DNA of 64,000 nt from Odontesthes bonariensis (Eukaryota; Chordata; Actinopteri; Atheriniformes; Atherinopsidae): positions 20,265,536 through 20,329,535 of the forward strand of contig NC_134524.1 in the NCBI RefSeq assembly GCF_027942865.1, read 5' to 3'. Under the pieces are notes generated by a model that saw only the letters and a program-made list of their open reading frames with translations, ran no database searches and had not been told where the DNA came from. Positions 59,201 to 64,000 of this stretch are shown here, piece after piece (the stretch's first letter is position 1; the number at the start of each line of letters is the position of its first letter). A program made the position numbers and the translations under genes.

Positions 59201-62200
59201 TGTTTAATGTAACACTTAATGACCACAGGTACGGTGGACAGGCTGGGACGTGCTCTGGTTTTAATAGATGCAGATGCTTCAGAGGAGGGTGTCTGTGTGG
59301 AGGAGATGGCCCAGATTCTGGCATGCTACCACAGAATCACTCGGTAAGCCTGTGCGCTTCTTCTCCTAAGCAGAAAATTGAATAAAAGACTAATTGTTCT
59401 GACTCTGTTGAGTTTACGCTTCCTTTAGACATATGTTTCCATGTTATAACAGAGAGTTAACGCTTGTAAGAATAGATAACCTTGAAGTCAGCATTATTTC
59501 CTTTCCCACGCTTAATAGTTGTCCTGTGCACTCAGATTTACTTTCTGCTCATGCCCCTGCTTTTCGAAATCTTTGATTAGTTTATTTTCTGATATTTATA
59601 TCTGGCCTCGTGTCAATTGCCTCCTGACCAACTCCTTTAGCCAACAGTGTTCATTATCATATTTGACTTCACTGACTTCCCGTGCCTGTTGTCGGCTTTG
59701 CCAAATACAGCATATGGTCGGATAAGGCAAATGCGACCAGAGAGCTGAGTGAAACATAACAAACTGAAGTCAATTTGACAACAATCTCTTAGCTTGCCAG
59801 TTGAGCTGCCACAATCACTGCACTGTTAATCTTGTTCTCACAGCTCTGGTGGGGAAATAAAATTGAATGATTATACCGGATTATAGTGAAAGTGCAAAAA
59901 TTGCACGCTATGAACATGGCCGGTAAAACGAAGCACTTCTTTTTCTTCTTAATTTGTTTGCCCCTGTTTTAACCTCGCATCCTCCTCTCTCTGTTCACCC
60001 TCATCAGGCCGGCAGCCAAAGAAAAAGGCCTAACGGTGTTAATGGACAGCAAACGCTCTCCACCATCTGCTCTCTGCTTTTCTGCACTTAAACTGTTCCA
60101 GGTGAGTCAGGAAAAAAAAAAAGAACAAGTACTGTGAAGACAAATGAGCCAAATATTTGCTTGTGTAAAAATAATTAGCCTGCAGATGTGCTAGTAGCTC
60201 AGCGATGTGTGTTTCCTCGTGTATGTTCCAGGTGTTGGTTCCTGGCGGTCTTGGTTCCGTCCTGGTTCTGGTGGAGGAGCAGCAGGACTCCCTTTCTTGT
60301 AATCTGGAAGGAGCAGAGGTGACCTCATTCATTCAGATCATAAGTTTAAGATTGATCAATAAACAATTAAACTGTGACTGTTGACACATAAAAAAACAAG
60401 AAGAAATGTCAATTTTTTTTCCTCTTTTTACTTGCTGAAAGTTGACCATTGTCTGTTGGAGTTGAATACAGCTCTACCGTGTATTTTGAACTTTTAGAGT
60501 TTTCGAATAATCCCCCGAATCAGCATGTTGCTTTTTCAGCAGAGATCTTTCCCGCCCGCTTGCTTGATAAAAATTGCTCGCAGCATGTGGTTTGTACTTC
60601 AACCTGGCAGCGCTGAAACATTATGAAGGCAAAACCTGCCCATACGCTGTCAGTTCCGTTAGAGAAAGGCAACTGCTGGTGATTCAGCAGTTTCTTGATT
60701 CAGTTTGTCGTTTCATTGTAACTGTTTCAACAAATTAAAGTGTCACTTCCTTGTTGGGATCATTAAATACTGCTTACTTGGTCAAAATGAAAAAAAGCTC
60801 ATGATTAGCGCTATAATACATACTTTTTACAACACGGCTGTTGCCTTCATGGACATTGTTTTGCTGTTTGTGTTTGTTTGCACTTAACCACAACACAATA
60901 TGACAAGATTTTGTCTCTTCCTGTTTTGGTATGAGCAGTAGCAGTAGAGGGTCAGAATTCAAACTACTTGGTCAGGTCATGGTTTGGACTAAAATACATT
61001 CTTTTTTCAATGTGACTGTCACCCTCATTGGCATCATTTTCATACTCTCACAACCACTAGAGGACTGCATTGAACATCCTCTTAGATTCATATCTTGTGC
61101 CTTTTTGCCAGTTTTTTAACACCTGTCAGTTGAAAAAATACCACTTCTTTGCCGCTGATGTCTTATTTTTTTTCTCTTCAGGCCCACACAGTGCGGGGAA
61201 CAGGAGTTCTTCAGCAATATGTAGACAAGCAACAGCTACCCACAGAGTTGGATGGAGACTACAGTCACTGTCACTCAGACTGGCTAGCCTTCAGACTGGT
61301 AACACACTGTGTTTTCTCTTTTTACATTAAATAAACATTACTCCCTGAACCTATTTTCTTCATTTTGCCTTAGCATATTTCATTATTCACTTGAGTTTTA
61401 GTATTATCACTGGCAGAGCCACAGAACAGATATCTTGGGATGTATGGCCCTGAGTGTGCATTGTTGTGGTTGTCTTGCCAATTCACATTGTTCTTGTGAA
61501 TAATCTCCATATTCTGAGTCGCATCAGCAGAATTTGCATTGTTTGTAGATACTGTTTTATAAGCATTACAGCTCATAAACAGCTCATAATGTGGCTGAAT
61601 TTTCATGTGCCTCCAGTTTAAAGGAATTTCACAAAAGTTGGAGAGTAGTTGTAGGAGTAATAGTGCTGGAGGACAAACTTAAATGAGAAGGTGGAGCAAT
61701 AATACAAAGCTGGCTGAACAGTGTGGCTGTCTGATGGCGGTCGATGATTTCCGACATAAATGATGAACTGGGCGGAGAGGATTAACCAACAAAATAATTA
61801 AAGGCTTCATTAGAATCTCAGGACTCTTTAATGGCTTTCTCCCAGATAGTTTATGTTGCTTTATCCAATCCAAACAAATGAAAACATTTTCCTGTCTTCT
61901 GCACTTTCTGTGACCTCGCTTTCTTGTCATTTCAAACTGAGTCTCCTTAATTTACTGTTTTCCTTTTAAGTCAATTCCATGGAATACTTTAAATGTTCAT
62001 TTCATAGTTACTTATTCCACTTCTAATGATTTTTTTTTCCTTTTTCCCCTCAGAGTCTGGAGAGTCTGACAGAGCGCTGTGAGAGCGCACTCTCACTGCT
62101 TGGAGAAGCCCAGCAGGCAATGGAGACAGAGCCATTGCCTGACAACATAAAGGTCATCTAACATCACATGCTTCCTATCCTTTCTGCTCACTGTATCACT

Positions 62201-62439
62201 TTCAATTTCTACGTCTGAATAATGTGATAAAACGTTTTAAAAAGGTAAGTGTTCGGACAGTTTAATAAGCAAATGTATCTCTTTCAGGCTGTTCCCCAGA
62301 GCATAGACAAACACAGACAGCTCATGGCGAGTGTCCTAGCTGACCAACGCTTGACTGAACTCCAGCAGCGGGGTGGTGCCTGGCTGGCGGGGTTGACGAG
62401 TTGTTCATCTGGCCTGGCACAGAAGTCACCAGACTGCAG
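38239..62439 (+). CDS. arhgef40: Rho guanine-nucleotide exchange factor 40-like (SOLO), 5' part of gene, 13 exons, continues beyond window
   Basis: Coding exons: 38239-38241, 48862-48951, 49466-49573, 54279-54564, 54872-55994, 56734-56972, 57064-57255, 59229-59343, 60008-60101, 60232-60318, 61182-61298, 62054-62152, 62288-62439. All phases agree, giving 901 codons plus two bases. Residues 7-190 form the conserved N-terminal block of the ARHGEF40/KIAA1755/PLEKHG4 group: [60 protein letters not shown]. Residues about 190-680 are a low-complexity linker with YVELLE. Residues about 680-818 look CRAL-TRIO-like, ending [16 protein letters not shown]. Residues 819-901 begin a spectrin-like helical region. 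The DH-PH exchange domains are not in the window. In mammals SOLO activates RhoA and acts at keratin filaments and in mechanosensing. The closest alternative is a KIAA1755 or PLEKHG4 orthologue. Confidence 0.8.
38420..38859. mobile_element. MITE in arhgef40 intron 1
   Basis: Ends AGCAATACAATGTAAC and GTTACATAGTATTGCT are inverted. The right flank is TTAA (38856-38859) and the left has decayed to TTTA or TTAC. A TTAA-type element is likely. Confidence 0.55.
38860..40220. other. arhgef40 intron 1, unassigned
   Basis: Contains a purine-rich tract at 39240-39440. Open frames over it follow base composition and no protein family is recognised. Confidence 0.5.
40227..40600 (-). mobile_element. LINE 3' tail (L2/Rex-like), second type
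   Basis: Minus strand ends GGCGCTATATAAATAAA. The body includes AACAGGAAGAAACCTCTGGC and TCCGCCTCGACCAGCTGGGG, motifs of a LINE-like repeat common in fish. A G-run at 40588-40602 abuts it. No reverse-transcriptase frame. Confidence 0.55.
40601..44142. other. arhgef40 intron 1, unassigned middle part
   Basis: A pyrimidine-rich tract at 42665-43150 gives long hydrophobic open frames that do not resemble a gene. No exon with convincing splice sites and family motifs was found. Confidence 0.45.
44151..45120. mobile_element. hAT-type transposon in arhgef40 intron 1
   Basis: Ends CAGAGGTGGGTAGAGTA and TACTACCCACCTCTG. Flanks CATACAGC (44143-44150) and CATAAAGC (45121-45128) match 7 of 8, fitting an 8-bp duplication. 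Internal AAGTAAAAGTAAAAAGTA motifs occur near both ends. No transposase. Confidence 0.85.
45130..45930. other. arhgef40 intron 1, nothing recognised
   Basis: No supported feature. Confidence 0.45.
45940..46500 (+). pseudogene. Tc1/mariner-like relic with internal deletion
   Basis: A frame starting near 46033 has [20 protein letters not shown] and [12 protein letters not shown], the N-terminal helix-turn-helix of Tc1 transposase. It then jumps directly to [20 protein letters not shown], which belongs to the catalytic half. Several hundred bases between the two are missing and the frame ends soon after. Further decayed 3' sequence continues to about 46490. Related to the relic at 24.7-25.2 kb. 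Confidence 0.75.
46501..48861. other. arhgef40 intron 1, last part
   Basis: No gene recognised. An A-run lies near 47415-47431. The intron ends in CTTTGCCTCTCTCAG before exon 2. Confidence 0.5.
48862..48951 (+). CDS. arhgef40: arhgef40-like exon 2
   Basis: Thirty codons, phase 0 to 0, encoding [10 protein letters not shown]...LYPPFEST...LLSQ. A second in-frame ATG at 48874 could be an alternative start giving MEDCVQ. Confidence 0.8.
49466..49573 (+). CDS. arhgef40: arhgef40-like exon 3
   Basis: Thirty-six codons, [18 protein letters not shown] onward to LQQHAC. Acceptor TTTCTCCAG, donor TGC|GTGAGT. A very characteristic family segment. Confidence 0.85.
49574..50573. other. arhgef40 intron 3, left part
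   Basis: Contains loose CAAGTC-type and A-rich degenerate repeats (about 50220-50430). No gene. Confidence 0.5.
50574..51235. mobile_element. Near-perfect TTAA foldback element in arhgef40 intron 3
   Basis: TTAA at 50574-50577 and 51232-51235. Arms of about 290 bases each, starting AGGATAAGACCG, pair almost without mismatch around a centre near 50900. The high arm identity suggests recent insertion or homogenisation. Confidence 0.9.
51236..54278. other. arhgef40 intron 3, remaining part
   Basis: No exon or named repeat recognised. It ends in a long pyrimidine tract and CTTCCCTCAG before exon 4. Confidence 0.5.
54279..54564 (+). CDS. arhgef40: arhgef40-like exon 4
   Basis: Phase 0 in, phase 1 out. 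Encodes [20 protein letters not shown] ... DFYLQVVP ... [16 protein letters not shown] ... [14 protein letters not shown]. The strongest family diagnostic in the gene. Confidence 0.88.
54872..55994 (+). CDS. arhgef40: arhgef40-like exon 5 (large, low-complexity linker)
   Basis: 1123 bases, phase 1 in, phase 2 out. Starts [20 protein letters not shown] and YPKF, conserved; the rest is Ser/Asp/Glu/Lys-rich with a YVELLE motif and many likely phosphorylation sites. A single long exon for a disordered linker is usual in this gene group. Confidence 0.85.
56131..56602. mobile_element. Short DNA transposon (family C, copy 2) in arhgef40 intron 5
   Basis: Ends TGGGGCTCTTCCACCAGCTC and AGTGGAAAAGCGCCA, with inner CGGCTCGG-type repeats. 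It aligns in opposite orientation with 31334-33664 minus its hAT. Only 472 bases. It lies between exons 5 and 6 and leaves both splice sites intact. Confidence 0.8.
56734..56972 (+). CDS. arhgef40: arhgef40-like exon 6
   Basis: Phase 2 in, phase 1 out. A Lys/Arg/Gly-rich start ([16 protein letters not shown]) resembles the basic stretch of mammalian SOLO. Donor CCCAG|GTCAGG is the best fit; read-through would stop at TAA about 45 bases later. Confidence 0.65.
57064..57255 (+). CDS. arhgef40: arhgef40-like exon 7, with GC donor
   Basis: Phase 1 in, phase 1 out. It ends in QSGRLQLT plus G and is followed by ACAG|GCAAGC at 57252-57261, the GC-AG donor consensus. The acceptor could be 57064 or three bases later. 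No GT donor in the right phase is nearby. Confidence 0.65.
57720..58925 (+). repeat. 16-bp minisatellite in arhgef40 intron 7
   Basis: About 75 units of GGAATGGTGGGATGTC with C/T, G/T and length variants cover roughly 1.2 kb. Since 16 is not a multiple of three, one array reads through all three frames on both strands with almost no stop, which creates long false proteins rich in WNGGMSEWW or HHSDIPPF. It is intronic by exon phase. Confidence 0.95.
59229..59343 (+). CDS. arhgef40: arhgef40-like exon 8
   Basis: Phase 1 in, phase 2 out. Encodes [20 protein letters not shown] ... ILACYHRIT. This begins the CRAL-TRIO-like region. Confidence 0.8.
59344..60007. other. arhgef40 intron 8
   Basis: No further feature seen. 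Confidence 0.5.
60008..60101 (+). CDS. arhgef40: arhgef40-like exon 9
   Basis: Phase 2 in, phase 0 out. Encodes [20 protein letters not shown] ... LKLFQ. Confidence 0.8.
60232..60318 (+). CDS. arhgef40: arhgef40-like exon 10
   Basis: Twenty-nine codons, [19 protein letters not shown] to LEGAE, phase 0 to 0. Confidence 0.8.
60319..61181. other. arhgef40 intron 10
   Basis: No supported feature. Ends TTTTTTCTCTTCAG. Confidence 0.5.
61182..61298 (+). CDS. arhgef40: arhgef40-like exon 11
   Basis: Thirty-nine codons ending [21 protein letters not shown], the typical end of the CRAL-TRIO-like module in the Dbl-type exchange factors of this group. Confidence 0.85.
61299..62053. other. arhgef40 intron 11
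   Basis: No supported feature. Confidence 0.5.
62054..62152 (+). CDS. arhgef40: arhgef40-like exon 12
   Basis: Thirty-three codons, [20 protein letters not shown] to DNIK, phase 0 to 0, helical. Confidence 0.8.
62288..62439 (+). CDS. arhgef40: arhgef40-like exon 13 (last in window)
   Basis: Phase 0 in, phase 2 out. Encodes [20 protein letters not shown], matching the LADPRLTALQRDGGA region of mammalian SOLO. Donor CAG|GTACC. The next exon is not within the remaining 1.56 kb. Confidence 0.8.
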
Positions 62440-62762
62440 GTACCAGAGACCTTAAATTTAGGTGGTGTGCTCTGCTACCATTGGTGCACCACTTTTGTCC
62501 ATTTATAAAAAGATGAATCCTACTGTTTTTTTTTGGATCATACTTTTTTATCTTCTGTAGGATTGACATCTGTGCTTCGTGGTAAATCTTTCAAGTTTTT
62601 GAAATACAATGACCACCTCGGAAATAACTGGAAAAACTGGGTCATCTCTCACTTTTTCACATTCCGCCATCATCCATTAAAAAAAAATTTAAGCCAAACA
62701 CTTTACATGTGGTCCTTTGTAAGTTGTTTAGTGGATATATGCTCACAGTAAAGCAGTTTGTT

Positions 62763-63527
62763 AAAAATAGTGCTTGCCGTATAGCCTTTCAATATAGCCT
62801 TTCCATAACACATTAATGGACATGTCAAACTAAGAAAAAAAAAATCCAACTGACAAATGCTTATTAACACACACTGACAGAGTACACTAAAAAAGGCCTT
62901 AGATGCTAGTATTTCAAGCTAGTGTCAAGTTTTACTTTGAACCATAGTTAAATTGAATTAGAGCACCAAATAAATTTGTCTTTTTTTCTATTATTTTGCA
63001 TCAACATGAAGGAAAGTTTTTTCTGATTCACAAAATTCTTACACATACTGGGAGAAAACCTGGAGAACCCATGTAGCCTATTGTGTGCTGTGGACTAGCT
63101 TTAGCCTCCCTAGCTAACAGCCCAGCCAATCACCTTGTTTATACCTTGTAAAAAATAGTGCTTACCGTATAGCCTTTCAATATAGCCTTCCCATAACACA
63201 TCAATGGACATGTGAAACTAAAAAAAAAAAAAATCCAACTGACCAATGCTTATTAACACACACTGACAGAGTACACTGAAAAAGGCCATAGATGCTAGTA
63301 TTTCAAGCTAGTGTCAAGCTTTACTTTGAACCATAGTTAAATTGAATTAGAGCACCAAATAAATTTGTCTTTTTTTCTATTATTTTGCATCAACATGGAG
63401 GAAAGGTTTTTCTGATTAACAAAATTTTTACACATACTTGGACAAAACCTGGAGAATCCACGTATTGTGTGCCGTGGACTAGCTTTAGCCTCCCTAGCTA
63501 ACAGCCCAGCTAATCAGCTTGTTTATA
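62763..63527. repeat. Two-copy direct tandem duplication, 388-bp period
   Basis: 62763-63150 and 63151-63527 align almost base for base, from AAAAATAGTGCTT to AGCCCAGC(C/T)AATCA, with scattered substitutions and a short indel near 63090 (missing in copy 2). It lies in an arhgef40 intron and is non-coding. Confidence 0.9.
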
Positions 63528-64000
63528 CAGCAGCTTTTTCGCACAATGTGTGTGTTGATACTATGATAACATCAGCTAAGGCACCTCTCCAAACATCAAC
63601 ACAGATCCAACACCTCTGAAATTCTCCATAACGGTAACTCTCTGTAAAATGTTGCCATTAGGGTCTTAGCATTTTGTACACTCTCAACAAACTGAGAACA
63701 AATAGATGTATAGTCTAGAGTGTTTGATGGCGACGGTGTCACCATTTGCCAGAATTTGTGACTATTCTCAGCTTGTTCGTTCTCCGACGACACATGTTTA
63801 TTTTATATACGCTATATTGACATCTTCTATTTAGCATAAATAAAAACCGGCATGAGGAAAGAAAAAAAAACATCTTCCACTGCGAGTTAGCATTTCCATC
63901 ACTGCTGATAACGTATCCTTCTCAAAGCCTAAATGCTGAAAACTTTGTGACCTCTCCCCATAAACACACACACACCTACATATCACTTAGAGTACACTTA
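63528..64000. other. arhgef40 intron, right edge
   Basis: No supported feature. A short CA run lies at 63965-63974. Confidence 0.45.

Overview
The window is nuclear DNA of a bony fish, most likely a percomorph-type teleost. The evidence is spliced genes with GT-AG introns, low gene density, tRNA-derived SINEs with a Leu/Val-like B box, many hAT and TTAA-targeting short DNA elements, Tc1 relics, L2/Rex-like LINE 3' tails, and a clear vertebrate Rho-GEF gene. No bacterial, organellar or viral gene is seen. The species cannot be named from the sequence alone.

Layout. Positions 1-1234 are a short DNA transposon that carries a second, TTAA-inserted foldback element. Next, on the plus strand, comes the terminal coding exon of an apolipoprotein-L-like gene (1302-1787). 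Positions 2-10 kb are repeats: LINE tails, a tRNA-SINE, LTR candidates, and a solo LTR broken by the same short transposon that opens the window. Positions 10.5-21.5 kb hold two tandem plus-strand paralogues (here gene A and gene B). Each has a non-coding first exon and six coding exons. They encode secreted or anchored proteins: signal peptide, Thr/Ala/Asn-rich mucin-like repeat, DOMON-like six-cysteine domain, short hydrophobic C-terminus. Their flanks are nearly identical but their DOMON exons are diverged, and each has its own minisatellite.

Positions 21.5-37.5 kb are a transposon-dense stretch: a SINE, several TTAA elements, five or more hAT-like elements with target-site duplications, a decayed hAT transposase, and a layered nest at 33.7-37.5 kb.

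From 38.2 kb to the right edge runs one large plus-strand gene, best matched to arhgef40 (SOLO), a Rho guanine-nucleotide exchange factor. Thirteen exons are resolved, about 901 codons in frame, from an ATG that is the last codon of exon 1 through the N-terminal conserved block, a low-complexity linker, the CRAL-TRIO-like region and the start of the spectrin-like region. The DH-PH part must lie beyond the window. Intron 1 is 10.6 kb and contains a hAT-like element and a Tc1 relic. Intron 7 appears to use a GC donor and contains a 1.2 kb, 16-bp-unit minisatellite.

The genes are independent of one another. The APOL-like exon and the DOMON-mucin pair look like accessory, fast-evolving surface or secreted genes, and arhgef40 is a conserved cytoskeletal regulator. 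The most unusual observations are the mosaic divergence of the DOMON pair, the repeat-unit swap that keeps an Asn-Ala-Thr sequon, the GC-AG minisatellite intron, and repeated TTAA insertions into the same site of a dispersed host element. All function calls rest on reading motifs by eye; no database search was run.
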